Below are positions 8,836 to 20,200 of a stretch of DNA of 64,000 nt, in pieces. Origin of the DNA: Escallonia rubra (lineage: Eukaryota; Streptophyta; Magnoliopsida; Escalloniales; Escalloniaceae); assembly GCA_033065855.1 (NCBI GenBank), contig JAVXUO010003001.1:372001-436000 (forward strand). Reading direction: 5' to 3'. Made by a program: the position numbers and the translations under genes. Positions within the stretch are counted from its first letter, which is position 1; each line of letters opens with the position of its first letter. The notes under the pieces are model-generated. The model had not been told where the DNA came from. It saw nothing but the letters and a program-made list of their open reading frames with translations, and did not search any database.

Positions 8836-11127
8836 ATGGATGCAACTGGAGGAAATATTTTTTGTGAAGGTTCTGATCCACCTTACTTGGGTCAAATTTT
8901 CCAAACACTGGACGAAGTCGAAGCATACTACAGAGCATATTCGAAATCGATGGGTTTCGGTATTAGAACTAAGACGACTAGAAAACGGGTGAATACCGAT
9001 CAAATTGGTGCAAGGTTATTTGAGTGTCATAGAGGAGCACCGTATGTACCCCCCGTCGTTCAGATCAGTGACGAAGGGACAACAAGACAAAGAAAACGGG
9101 ACACATTTCCGGGTACCGGCTGCAAAGCCCATGTGTATGCAGTACACCGGAAAAATGAAAACCATTGGGTTTTGACGGCTGTGGAGTTGAGCCATAATCA
9201 TCAGTTTTGCACCCCAAGTATGATTGGTCAAATTCATCAACACCGACAAATAAGCGCGGCACACAGACAACTGATTTCAACAATGGCCGACGCTAAAATA
9301 TCACCTTCTAAGATGATGGGGGTTTTCTCAAGCCAGGCTGGGGGGATTGACAAGTTGACTTTCAACGACGTTGACCTTCGAAATCAACTCCGTGCTCAGA
9401 GGAGAGAGTCTTTCGGTCAGATCGATTCTCAAGCTACACTTGATATCTTCAGGTGCCTTCAGAGTGAGAATTCTGGATTTTTCTACAGTCTCCAAGTGGA
9501 TGATGAGGGCCGCATTAGTACTATATTTTGGGTGGACCCCCGTTCTAGAGCTGCTTACCAAAATTTTGGGGATGTTGTGACGTTTGACACCACATACCGC
9601 ACCAATAAGTACTCTATGCCTTTTGCTCCGTTCACCGGGGTGAACCACCACTATCAGTCAATCTCATTTGGCTTTGCCCTGCTTAGGGATGAGACGGAGG
9701 AGTCATTTACGTGGTTATTTGAAACGTGGCTTCAAGCCATGTATCATATTCCTCCAAAGACCATCATCACCGACCAAGATCTGGCAATGAATAATGCAAT
9801 CGCTAAGGTCCTTCCAGATACTCACCATGGCCTGTGCACGTGGCACATAAGCAACAAATATCCTGAACGGCTTCACAATGTATATGCAAAGCATCCGGAA
9901 TTCAAGACTGACTTTAATACATGCGTGAAGAAATCGTTGACGGTAGACGTGTTCGAGGAGAGGTGGGCCGCGTTAATGGATGACTACGGTTTGCACAATC
10001 ATGGATGGTTAAAATCGTTGTATGAGATCAAGACACAGTGGGTCGGTGCCTACACCAAGAAGTTTTTTGCTGCCGGAATGACTACGACATCGAGAAGCGA
10101 AGCTATGAATTCATTCTTCGATGGGTACGTAGGTCAGTCTTCAAGTATAGCGGAGTTTGTACTAGAGATGCAGAAAGTCCTTGAGAGGCAATTGTACCGT
10201 GAGAGAGAAGCCGACGCGGCTACAGTTTACAAAGAAAGATCCATACTACTTCGTTCACCATTGGAGGCTCATGCGGCTCAAGTCTATACGAAGGAAATGT
10301 TTCGACAGTTTCAAGAGGAACTATTAAAGTCGAATCAATATGGCATGACAAAGTTGCACGAGTTTTCCACCAGAGATCTCAAGGTTTATGCTTTGACAAA
10401 TGTGACGAATTATGCCAATCCGTGCTCTTCGTCGGCTCCGAGGAACAGAAGACATTTTACCGTAGCTAAATGTATGGACACCGGGTTGGTAAATTGCAAC
10501 TGTCAACTCTTTGAGCATAAAGGTATACTTTGTCGACATGCGTTGAGGGTTTTGAGCGCCAAGAATGCAACTCAAATCCCTCCACAGTATATCTTGGAAC
10601 GGTGGACGAAGGAAGCCAATAGAGTCCACGGTCACATTCCTTACGTGCCCAGTGTTTCAGTTGATTTCAGGGAATCTGAGGCGCTGCGATATAATCATCT
10701 TTGTAACATCATGCACGGTTTATCGATGGATGCAGCGTCAACATTTGATGGGTACACTTATCAAGTTGAAGCAGCCGCACGGGATCATGCTAAGCATGCA
10801 CAGTTTAGGATGGCATTACCAGAAAGTCGGGACCCTCGGCCGACTCCAGCCGGTAGATTCAATCGAGCCAAACAGCCAATCATTGACGGCACTAGCATGC
10901 AAGGTGAGGAGGACCACATTTTTGACCCCATTATTTCTCAAACAAAAGGGCGAAAACGAGAAATCCGCATGAAGAATCCGATTGAAAAAGCAACGGGTCA
11001 AAAAAAATTGCGAAAGTGTGCGTTGTGTAATAAGATGACTAATCATGACAAGAGAAACCATTACAAAGTGTTAGGTATGGAACCTGGAAGTATGGTCGAT
11101 GAGGACGATGAGGAGGAAGAGTGTTAG
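8836..11127 (+). CDS. MULE transposase (763 aa)
   Basis: This is a single uninterrupted frame of 763 residues. Residues about 28-125 form a FAR1/WRKY-GCM1-type zinc-binding DNA-binding domain (TLDEVEAYYRAYSKSMGF, then Cys residues and SHNHQF). The MULE DDE domain follows: D251 in VTFDTTYRTN, D313 in ITDQDLAM, a CTWHIS motif, and E422 in TSRSEAMNSFF as the likely catalytic glutamate. A SWIM zinc finger lies at about 554-568 (C-x-C...C-x-H). Near the C-terminus is a CALC...H zinc-knuckle-like motif (from about 728) and an acidic tail. All key residues are present, so the enzyme may be active. It acts in the nucleus by binding TIRs and cutting DNA. The ATG was chosen because it is the first after the predicted acceptor at 8821. 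It would be transcribed from the left TIR. Confidence 0.95.
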   Translation: MDATGGNIFCEGSDPPYLGQIFQTLDEVEAYYRAYSKSMGFGIRTKTTRKRVNTDQIGARLFECHRGAPYVPPVVQISDEGTTRQRKRDTFPGTGCKAHVYAVHRKNENHWVLTAVELSHNHQFCTPSMIGQIHQHRQISAAHRQLISTMADAKISPSKMMGVFSSQAGGIDKLTFNDVDLRNQLRAQRRESFGQIDSQATLDIFRCLQSENSGFFYSLQVDDEGRISTIFWVDPRSRAAYQNFGDVVTFDTTYRTNKYSMPFAPFTGVNHHYQSISFGFALLRDETEESFTWLFETWLQAMYHIPPKTIITDQDLAMNNAIAKVLPDTHHGLCTWHISNKYPERLHNVYAKHPEFKTDFNTCVKKSLTVDVFEERWAALMDDYGLHNHGWLKSLYEIKTQWVGAYTKKFFAAGMTTTSRSEAMNSFFDGYVGQSSSIAEFVLEMQKVLERQLYREREADAATVYKERSILLRSPLEAHAAQVYTKEMFRQFQEELLKSNQYGMTKLHEFSTRDLKVYALTNVTNYANPCSSSAPRNRRHFTVAKCMDTGLVNCNCQLFEHKGILCRHALRVLSAKNATQIPPQYILERWTKEANRVHGHIPYVPSVSVDFRESEALRYNHLCNIMHGLSMDAASTFDGYTYQVEAAARDHAKHAQFRMALPESRDPRPTPAGRFNRAKQPIIDGTSMQGEEDHIFDPIISQTKGRKREIRMKNPIEKATGQKKLRKCALCNKMTNHDKRNHYKVLGMEPGSMVDEDDEEEEC

Positions 11128-11382
11128 GGTTAATGTTTCAGTTGTATAACGAATAACTTTTTTAATGTTTAAATTTGTGATTTGATTTGTTGAATCTTTA
11201 ATTTGTGATTTGGTTTGTGGATTATTGAAAATTTTTGAATGGCATATTCGCGCACGCTTTAGCGCCCAATTCATAGGTTCCTGAAAAATCTTTTAATTTG
11301 TTTTGTTCATTGCACTTTAGTCACGCTTTAGTGGCCACTTCATAACTTTCGAAAAATCTTAGACATTTTTTTGTCGCGATTT

Positions 11383-12128
11383 TTCCGCTCATTGCACATG
11401 AGGCGCGCTAGTTATCCCATTCTTATGTATTTCGGCGAAAAACGAGACACGTTATTTTTTCGGTTTTCCTATGAAGGGCCTATTCGGGCACACTTTAGGG
11501 GCCAATTCATAACGCTCGAAAAATCTTGTAAATTTTTTTCTCACTTTTTTTCCGCTCATTGCACATGAGGCGCGCTAATTATCCCATTCTTATGTATTTC
11601 GGCGAAAAACGAGACACGTTATTTTTTCGGTTTTCCTATGAAGGGCCTATTCGGGCACACTTTAGGGGCCAATTCATAACGCTCGAAAAATCTTGTAAAT
11701 TTTTTTCTCACTTTTTTTCCGCTCATTGCACATGAGGCGCGCTAATTATCCCATTCTTATGTATTTCGGCGAACAACGAGACACGTTATTTTTTCGGTTT
11801 TCCTATGAAGGGCCTATTCGGGCACACTTTAGGGGCCAATTCATAACGCTCGAAAAATCTTGTAAATTTTTTTCTCACTTTTTTTCCGCTCATTGCACAT
11901 GAGGCGCGCTAATTATCCCATTCTTATGTATTTCGGCAAAAAACGAGACACGTTATTTTTTCGGTTTTCCTATGAAGGGCCTATTCGGGCACACTTTAGG
12001 GGCCAATTCATAACGCTCGAAAAATCTTGTAAATTTTTTTCTCACTTTTTTTCCGCTCATTGCACATGAGGCGCGCTAATTATCCCATTCTTATGTATTT
12101 CGGCGAACAACGAGACACGTTATTTTTC
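11383..12128. repeat. 167-bp tandem array between the convergent MULE genes
   Basis: AGGCGCGCTA recurs at 11401, 11568, 11735, 11902 and 12069, exactly 167 bp apart, giving about 4.5 copies with very few differences (for example AAAAACGAG versus ACAACGAG). Diverged copies flank the array (from about 11238, and 12129-12200), so it grew from an older repeat. It lies where the two transcription units converge. Confidence 0.92.
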
Positions 12129-12239
12129 CGAATGCGTCATATGAAATGTATATTCGCGCACATTTTAGCGCCAAATTCATAGCATGCGAAAATTTATGTA
12201 CATTTCTTTCTGGTACAGTTTGTCGTAACATCACAGCAG

Positions 12240-12985
12240 CTAGCCACACACGTCAGGATAATGGTAATGAAGTCGTCTGGCTTCATTCTTTTTCAGTTCC
12301 CAGGCTATCCTATACCTAAACGTCAAGGCATCCTTCCGGGTCCACGAGGAGTGTTTGAGCACTTCCGATCGAGCAATGTAGTCCATGTACTTGAGGACGT
12401 AAATCCCGCAATCGTTACCGTTACATTGCTTTGGTCGGTCCTTTATCATCACGACCGTCCAAGGCTCCCCCCGTGGCCGTCCGCACGCTATCGAGAGGAC
12501 AGTAGTCTGCATCCAACAATAAAATCGCGAATCAAGCATCCGGAATTCAACAACAATATACTATGAGCCAAGGTCAAAAAATAAAAACTAACCACTAAAG
12601 TGATGTAGTCGTCGTACATCTGTGCCAGCAGCTGTCCGGGCTCGTCCTCCCTTAGGCTATCGTATATGTGAACCGTTCTGAACGCTGGATGGAGAACTAA
12701 TAGGAACCAGTGGTGCCCATGAAGACAAGGTATCATGATAAGGTTCGCATCAGCAGCGGGACATTGATACTCTGCGTTCATCATGCATAACATGTTTCGA
12801 CCTGGTTTCCAATTACTCCAGTTGCCCCCTTGCTTCCATTGATGGAATTCCCGGATCGCTAATGCCACAAAATGAGTGGGATACATGTTAAGCTTACAGT
12901 ATTCAGAACGGTTAAATTTATGCTCTCTAATCCGGAGCAGATCTATATAAGCGTTGATGACAAAATTTGAAAGATCTGTCCCCGG
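12240..12985 (-). CDS. ULP1-like cysteine protease (C48 family) carried by the MULE
   Basis: The frame is open from 12985 and the first ATG is at 12886. It reads through SNFVINAYIDLLRIRE, a typical ULP1 N-terminal helix, to a donor at 12592 (TTTAGTG|GTTAGT). The acceptor ends at 12507, and the second exon runs from 12506 to the stop at 12240. The catalytic residues are visible: His-Trp in HGHHWFLLVL, Asp in VHIYDSLRED, Gln in KDRPKQCNGN and Cys in NDCGIYVLKY. ULP1 enzymes remove SUMO or related modifiers from proteins. MULE-borne ULP1-like genes are a known plant phenomenon of unclear function. It lies directly downstream of the PMD frame on the same strand, so a shared transcript, or originally one fusion protein, is likely. 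Confidence 0.85.
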
Positions 12986-14200
12986 TTAAATTTGAAAGAC
13001 CTGTATGGCCGCATGTCTACAGCGGGTTTCGGAATCCCCTGTGGACAGCCAGCTTGCTTCATAACTCGATCGGGCATCTGAAACTCACATTCTTCGAAGT
13101 GAATCAGCGGCACCCGAACCAAACCTGCAAGCACGTACGACACCGGAAGTTGCCACCATAACTCATCCAACAGATGCATCACCTTGTCGTATGGCTGCCA
13201 CGCCACCTGGTATGCATCCAGCATCTCTAGTTCCCCCCGATAGAACTGTAGATGGTTGTGAGGGTCTACCCGTCTCCTCCTCCGGTTGGTCGGAGGCCCC
13301 CAGGCCCACACCCTAGGCCACGTCTCATCGGAATCTACCAACGGCTCCGGACGACCCGTGGGTAGCCTCTCGTAAGACCAAACCTGTGAACGCAAACATT
13401 ATATGGAATTAGTAATGAATCCCGAATATATTGACTAAGGATCCGGATAAGAAAATAAATGCTCATACCTGTAATAGAGTCAGGCAGGCGGCAATGGACT
13501 TGGCACCGAATCTCGTAGCCTTATGCAGTGCTCGATATAGGTGCGCAAGGACAGCTGAACCCCACGAGTACGAGTATACCTCGTCAAGATCCTCCAATAA
13601 CACCATATACCTCGGATGCACTGTGTTTTTCGAGTGCGTCGGAAGTAATATGGCTCCAATAATATACAGAAGGTATGCCCTCGTATACGTCACGAAATCC
13701 TGACGAGAGTACTCATCCGGTAGCACGCCATACTGCTCTCTCAGCCATTTAAGCTTGACGCCGTTCGTTGTAATAGCTGCCCTTGGAATTCCCGGAAAAT
13801 AATGCCTAGCCATATTCGCTACGGATGCAGACGGCACGCTCAGAGTAACGGGTCTGCCGTGACATGGGATTCCAAGTATATATCCGACGTCCTCTAACGT
13901 AACAGTCATTTCACCAAACCGGAAATGAAATGAGTTCGTCTCGCTCCTCCATCGTTCAACTAGAGCGGATATAAGGCAATCGTCGTGGCGATACCATTTC
14001 CCGCAATCGGTGAACAGGCTTAAATTTTGACCGTGTATAAGGGCTTTTTGTTCCTCGTTTAGTACCCACTCTTCAATTCCTCTTGTGGTTTGAACTGTTT
14101 CCAAAACACCCCTATCGACACCGTCAAATACGTGCCTCGCGACGTGGTCATCGTCATCGTATAGGATTGATGTATCATGAGGTCCGGGGTTGAAATCCAT
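12943..14200 (-). CDS. Plant mobile domain (PMD, MAIN/MAIL1-like) protein carried by the MULE
   Basis: Exon 1 is 14200-13469 (244 codons), ending in ACLTLLQ; the intron is 13468-13384. Exon 2 from 13383 reads VWSYERLPTG..., the usual LLQ-(V/L)W-x-(W/Y)ER step of PMD proteins. Motifs include FHFRFGEMTVTLEDVGYILG at about 94-113 and the DRVMKQAGCPQGIP segment typical of the domain end. PMD proteins of the MAIN/MAIL1 type act in silencing and genome stability; related PMDs are common in plant transposons. The frame closes at 12943, before the usual end of the domain, and overlaps the start of the ULP1 frame (open from 12985). The two may have been one PMD-ULP1 gene now broken by a frameshift, or an unrecognised intron may join them. 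Expression from the right TIR promoter is inferred. Confidence 0.85.
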
Positions 14201-14202
14201 AT

Positions 14203-16071
14203 CTATAAGAACAAAATATAATCGTAATCCAACATATCAGGTTATAATATTTACATTCCAAACCAACATATCTGGATGTTTAACCTAGCTTACCAACACA
14301 TTAGCAATAGTCATTATTTAAATGTATTAAAACAAATCCTCACTTCCCACCACTCCGAACGGTTAATTACGCCAGTTCTCACTGAATGTAGCGCCAACGT
14401 GGTTATATAGCAATATACCCCCCGACGGCCCCTACACCCCCAAGACCTCAAAACCGCTTTGAAGTCAAGTTTTTAAATGTATTACGTCAATTATATACCC
14501 AATATATCAGGAAAAATTTTAAAGGGGGAAAGTTACCAAAACACCCGCTACTTGTGCAAAATACCCCCTGGCAGTCATCGCCGGTGCGTCACAAGTTCCT
14601 GAATTCACCCGGGGCAATAAAAGTTTTCGGGTGTCTGACACCCTTTGCCGAACTAAAATTTATTTTAAGGCATGTATCATGAGGCTGGATCCTTCCTAGC
14701 AAAATAGTCACCGATGAGCGGCAAATTACCGAAATGCCCCCGGGGGTTCACTATCACCCCAACGCCCCCGAACCAGCTTGAAAACAACATTTCAGTTTCT
14801 GTGATTACATTCCTGGACTAAAACTGTGTAATTAAAAACTTGGCGCGGGAAAAACACCGAAACACCCCTCGCGGGGTGGCAAATTACCGAAATGCCCCTG
14901 GCATCAGGAAAAATCTCAAAGGTGCCTCGAAATTCTACTTTACGCTTCGTGAGTTCATCATTGGCCTAAAAAGTACTTTACGGATTTTTCGCGCAAAAAT
15001 CGCGAACCGGTGTCCGGGGCGGGCGCTGAAAGGGCCGTTCGGGCAAAAAAAAGCAAACGGCGCCGGAATGGCGCGAAATCCTGGGGAATGGAACTTCCCA
15101 ACATCCTAGGGTGCTCGTAAAAGTTTCGCGCGAAATCGCGCTAGCTTGGTATTTTAAATTAGACTGCGAAGGTACACGGTTCCCCGTATCAGTTAGCCCC
15201 TCTACAGCGCTTGGAAAAATCTGAAATTTTTACCTGATACAGATGCTTTCATAATAACTAGGGTCTCTTTTTTGCACTTTGGCCAAATCACGCTCTAGCT
15301 ATTTTTTATAAATCCGTGAAAAAGCTGTCTAATTAAAGGGCGGGCGCTGAAAGGGCCGTTCGGGCAAAAAAAAAGCAAACGGCGCCGGAATGGCGCGAAA
15401 TCCTGGGGAATGGAACTTCCCAACATCCTAGGGTGCTCGTAAAAGTTTCGCGCGAAATCGCGCTAGCTTGGTATTTTAAATTAGACTGCGAAGGTACACG
15501 GTTCCCCGTATCAGTTAGCCCCTCTACAGCGCTTGGAAAAATCTGAAATTTTTACCTGATACAGATGCTTTCATAATAACTAGGGTCTCTTTTTTGCACT
15601 TTGGCCAAATCACGCTCTAGCTATTTTTTATAAATCCGTGAAAAAGCTGTCTAATTAAAGGGCGGGCGCTGAAAGGGCCGTTCGGGCAAAAAAAAAGCAA
15701 ACGGCGCCGGAATGGCGCGAAATCCTGGGGAATGGAACTTCCCAACATCCTAGGGTGCTCGTAAAAGTTTCGCGCGAAATCGCGCTAGCTTGGTATTTTA
15801 AATTAGACTGCGAAGGTACACGGTTCCCCGTATCAGTTAGCCCCTCTACAGCGCTTGGAAAAATCTGAAATTTTTACCTGATACAGATGCTTTCATAATA
15901 ACTAGGGTCTCTTTTTTGCACTTTGGCAAAATCTCGCTCTAGCTATTTTTTATAAATCCGTGAAAAAGCTGTCTATAAATGTAATGTAATACGCTATTTT
16001 GAATCGCTATAAATGTAATACGCTAAGTGTAATACGCTGACTTGATGTATAAAGAAATTCAAAATACTTAC
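14203..16071 (-). other. Predicted 5'-UTR intron of the PMD transcript, starting inside the right TIR
   Basis: The same TIR donor (GTAAGT, minus, from 16071) pairs with an acceptor in unique sequence, TTTTGTTCTTATAG ending at 14203, two bases before the PMD start codon at 14200. The layout mirrors the transposase side. Confidence 0.6.
15016..15975 (-). repeat. Three 322-bp tandem repeats (right TIR)
   Basis: This is the mirror of 6597-7556, with unit junctions at 15331/15332 and 15653/15654. The copy-specific base differences match the corresponding left copies. Confidence 0.92.
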
Positions 16072-16220
16072 TTGTTGTGACTTGATGTATTTGAAGAAAA
16101 ATCTACCGATCTTCTAGCGATTATTCACCGATCTTCTTCTAGCGCTAAAATTTTTTGGTTTGTGGAGAAAAAATTCGGAGCAGAGCATAAATGTGGAGAA
16201 GAATGGTTGGGGGGAGGGGA

Positions 16221-16230
16221 TTATAAATAG
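16221..16230 (-). promoter_or_regulatory. TATA box of the right TIR promoter
   Basis: TTATAAATAG on plus is the mirror of the 6343-6352 box and would direct minus-strand transcription towards the PMD gene. Confidence 0.7.
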
Positions 16231-16387
16231 AGAAGAAAAAGGAAGAGAGAAGAAAAAAAGAGGGTTCGTGTCTGCAGAACACCCGTGAGTGGTGGCAGAA
16301 AAAAAACGTGTCTCTGCAAAAAAGGACGGTCACGGGGAGCAAGGACAGACTCACGGGGAGCCAACAGGCGCGTGGGGGGAGGGGCGC

Positions 16388-16824
16388 CACGTGGCAGAAG
16401 GAGAGGGCTTCACGCGGGGACCCTTCACGCCGTTGGGCCACGTGGCAGGAGCGGGGGAGGCCACGTGGCACCGCCACCGTAGCAACAGGCACAATTTCCC
16501 GCGTTTGGCCACGTGGCAGGCGCGTGGTGGCCACGTGGCAGGCGCGTGGAGACCACGCGGCAACAACCGGCCTCCTTTCACGCGGTTGGGCCACGTGGCA
16601 GACGCTGAAGAGGCCACGTGGCAACAACCGGCGTCCTTTCACGCGGTTGGGCCACGTGGCAGGCGCGGATGAGGCCACGTGGCACCGCCCAGGCGCACCT
16701 TCCCGCGTTTGGCCACGTGGCAGGCGCGTGGTGGCCACGTGGCAGGCGCGTGTAGGCCACGCGGCAACAACCGGCGTCCTTTCACGCGGTTGGGCCACGT
16801 GGCAGGCGCGGATGATGCCACGTG
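16388..16824. promoter_or_regulatory. G-box array (right TIR)
   Basis: This is the inverted copy of the 5749-6185 array, over the same 437-bp span, upstream of the minus-strand TATA box at 16230-16221. Confidence 0.85.
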
Positions 16825-16915
16825 GCAGCCTTGGCTCGAATTTTTTTTTTTTTTTTTTTCAGCCAATCAAAAAATTTGAAAAGTTTTGTGTGGGAGCCAC
16901 CCAAAATTAAAGCCA

Positions 16916-17165
16916 CCAACCGCTTGTTTTAGATGCGGTTGGTTGTGTAAAAAATTATTAAAAAAAAAAGGGGTTACCAACCGCTTCTAAGACAAGCGGT
17001 TGGGCAAAATTTTTTTTTTCCCAACCGCGTATAAGAGAAGCGGTTGGGTGGAGTGGTTTTTTATGGTGGGGCCATGTCAAAAAAATAATCATACCCAACC
17101 GCTGCTCTTACATGCGGTTGGGCTTTTTGTGGAGGTAGCCAACCGCTTGTCTTACAAGCGGTTGG
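16916..17165. repeat. Five 27-bp imperfect palindromes near the right MULE end
   Basis: This is the mirror of the array at 5413-5659, with the same CCAACCGC...GCGGTTGG units, for example at 16916-16942 and 17139-17165. Confidence 0.85.
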
Positions 17166-17210
17166 GTGGAGAAAATTTTTTTCTCCACCGGTGGGTGTGG
17201 ATCGGGCCCC

Positions 17211-17232
17211 ATATATATATATATATATATAT
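17211..17232. repeat. (TA)n microsatellite, right flank of the MULE
   Basis: Twenty-two bases of AT repeat directly follow the right terminus, the counterpart of 5339-5367. Confidence 0.9.
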
Positions 17233-20200
17233 TTGATATTCAAATGTGGGTACAGTAGGTGACAAGTTTGCTCATTTCTATATTTTTATTATTTTTATTT
17301 TGCAGCTAGGGAAGGGGTTGTAAAATTTGTTCGCACACATGCAAAACAATAATGTGCAAAAATCATTTGTTATCTAAATAATAAATAATAACCAGAGCAT
17401 GCGCAATAAAACCCAACGATAACTTCTTTACATGATATATCATCACATTATGTTTTCAATGCGAAGTAAAATTATAAACACTACACACCAAGCATAAAAG
17501 TGAAGCTAAAAATCTCAACCATTATCTTGAATATGATCCTTATTCCAAGATTAGTTAATTTCTAATATTAGTAAGTCTTATATAATTTAAAGTTACTCCT
17601 AAAGTTCTACTTGATCAGTATATTAACTTATTAAGACTTGATTTTCACAATAATATTCATAAAAAACGTTCTGTAGGATGAACATAAAAATATATAAATA
17701 ACTTCTGAGATTTAGAACAAAAAATTGATCTAACAATCTATTTAAACATGGATAAGGTATTTACTTTTAATTTAATTACTTTTTACAAGAATGACGAGAG
17801 TTATACTCGCAAGCCTGATAAAGTAATTTTAATCGTGTTAAAACTGAACTCAATCAACTGGCGTGTTCGCCGGCTGGGCCGAGTATTCGCCCACTTCAAT
17901 GTAATCACCTTTTAGATAACATTGTCCGCTACATCAAATAACAAACTATGACAAGAGTTTTTGTATATTAATAACTTATTAGACTTAATTTTAACTATTG
18001 TATCCTTAAACCAATGTTAGATATGAATATTAAGTTTTATATATCTAAAAAAGAAAATAATATATTAGATTTAAAAGAAAATTTTGTTTTTTCAAGCAAA
18101 TATAAACAACATATGAGATTTAGACCAGAATGTGATCTGACAGTTGATTAAAATTTGGATTAGGTCCTTATTTTTGAATTTAATTAATTTCATAGGAATA
18201 ATTAGAGTTATGTTCGTAAGACTTATATAATTTTAAAACTCAACCTAATTGATATACTAATTGATTACGACTTAATTTTGAGTATTGTATTAGTAAAATC
18301 ATTGTCTAATATGAAATGTAAAAATTCATACAATGGCACTCGCTTTGCTAAGGCACCTCGTTCCACATCAATTAAATCAGTATAATTTCAGAGAGCAGGA
18401 TGGGTAAGCTATGGCAACTCGAATAGCAACTTGAATTGGTACTCAAATTCAATAGGGGGTACACTTCAATTGAATGGCTACTAGTAAGGACTGCAAATTT
18501 ACTTTTGAAGTCACTAATTTGAGTTTTCTTGAGGTAGAAGCATAAAAGAGTAAGGTATCTTACGAGGCCAAACATAAATTGCTCGTCTTCATTCGATCCA
18601 GAAAATGATTGCCACGTCGCCAATAATATAACCTAACCACTAAATCGAAAAGAAAAATAGTAGCAATAGTAGAACTGTAGCATCTTTTGGCATGCTTTAC
18701 AGGTAGCAAAAGGGTCTTGAATAAAGCAGCTTTATGCGAAAAAGTGAGCGTCTCTTCTAGCGGTTATAGCGATGGAAAATTATGTGCCTTGCTTTAATAA
18801 TCACGTCTTGCTTCAAACGGAAGTGACATGATATCAAAATGGCCCTATTCATGATTGTTAGATAGGAGTGAGTATTTTTACCCATTAAAATTGATTTAAC
18901 TTGTTCAAACCGATAAATTTAACCGATCACAAATAGATTTTAAAAAATACTCATCATTATTTTTTTAAATAAATATTCAGTTTGGTCAGTGCGGTTTGGT
19001 TTCTTAATAACCGTTCTAAACCAAACCCAATTGTACCTATATATTTACAATTTATAGTATTTAAATTCTAATCTAATTCTTAGTTACTATTTAGCTTAAT
19101 CTAATCAATAGGTAGACTCCTAAAAGAAACATGATCCTTCATGTGCATTATTAAGACCCAATAATTAATGAATATGCCTAGAAAAGTCCAAAATAATTGC
19201 AAGTTTGAACCGATTTGTTTGGACATATCCACCGACTATAGCAGACATAGCCCCAATCACTTGATTTAATTTCGTCCCAATAAATACTTGAATGAAAACA
19301 CAACTTATGTCTATTTTTTGAATGATTCGAGTATGTTAGTACTTAAATAAAAAGTATTGACCTTTTTAAAAAAGAATTCCCTTTGTCGCTTTAAAAATAT
19401 TGCAAATATTTCATTGCAACAGTGAAAAAAACGAAGAAAAAAAAATATTACAGACCGGTTGAATGAGCACAAGGCAGGCAATTGCTCACCGTAGGCAACA
19501 TTTTAGTTGTTGGCCTTGCCAGTACGCGCCTGTGATTAATAAATAGTACGAAAAAGTCTATCGTCACACACTTAACGCTTTTCCACGCTTCAATTAAGTC
19601 TACAAGTTAATATTTGTTTTACTTATAGAACATATTTTAGCGACGATTTAATGTATCAACAAAATAGGGTAGCAGTAGAGAGAAGAACTTCCCATTCCAA
19701 AAAAGTACTTCATGGATGCTATATTTCCGTACAATCTCGCTGTAAGCGAAGACAAGTAGTGCACAAAACAGGGCCCAACGACCTCCAAACAATTGTGTTT
19801 TGCGACAGAGACAGTAGTAGTGTATTATTTTCTCCGGGGCAACGCAAATTGCTAAAACCAGGAACTTTCCTGAAGGCATCACATTGGAATTAGAATAAAA
19901 GAGAACGTGCCCCCAACGCAACGCAACTTCACTTGTGCTCTTAATTACTAGTACTAGTTTGCTGCGAGACATAACTTAATGATTGGGCTCCACACCTTAC
20001 CATTTCCAACTTTCAAGTACAGTTGACTCATTGGTAATTGTTCAGTAAATTAATAACCTTAATTACGTAATTAATTTTTTTCTCGTTTTTCAAAAAAAAA
20101 TATATTTTATATTAACTTGATAAGCATATTAAGAATATAAGTGTGTTTCTCATTCTACTATAATATAGAGAGAGAGAGGGGGAGGGGGAGGGGGGGGGGG

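Larger units (their letters stand above)
5368..17210. mobile_element. Large autonomous-type Mutator-like element (MULE) with ~2.95-kb TIRs, transposase, PMD and ULP1 genes
   Basis: The termini are GGGGCCCGATCC at 5368 and its exact reverse complement ending at 17210. The total is 11,843 bp. The TIRs (5368-8312 and 14261-17210) are nearly identical by eye. Between them are a MULE transposase on plus (8836-11127), a 167-bp tandem array (about 11383-12128), and on minus a plant-mobile-domain gene and a ULP1-like protease (14200-12240). Target duplications of 8-11 bp are typical of MULEs; here nine bases of alternating AT match on each side, but they sit in a TA microsatellite. Plant MULEs carrying ULP1-like genes (Kaonashi-type) and transposon-borne PMD proteins are known groups. 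The intact transposase frame and near-identity of the TIRs suggest recent transposition. Confidence 0.93.
14261..17210 (-). repeat. Right terminal inverted repeat of the MULE
   Basis: This is the mirror copy of 5368-8312, about 2,950 bp, with the same internal order read on minus: palindromes 17165-16916, G-boxes 16824-16388, TATA 16230-16221, donor at 16071, 322-bp repeats 15975-15016. Identity stops at 14261. Confidence 0.93.

Noticed and set aside
19637..19972. Opposing 111- and 80-residue open frames
   Set aside because: No similarity, no splice or promoter context, AT-rich intergenic DNA.
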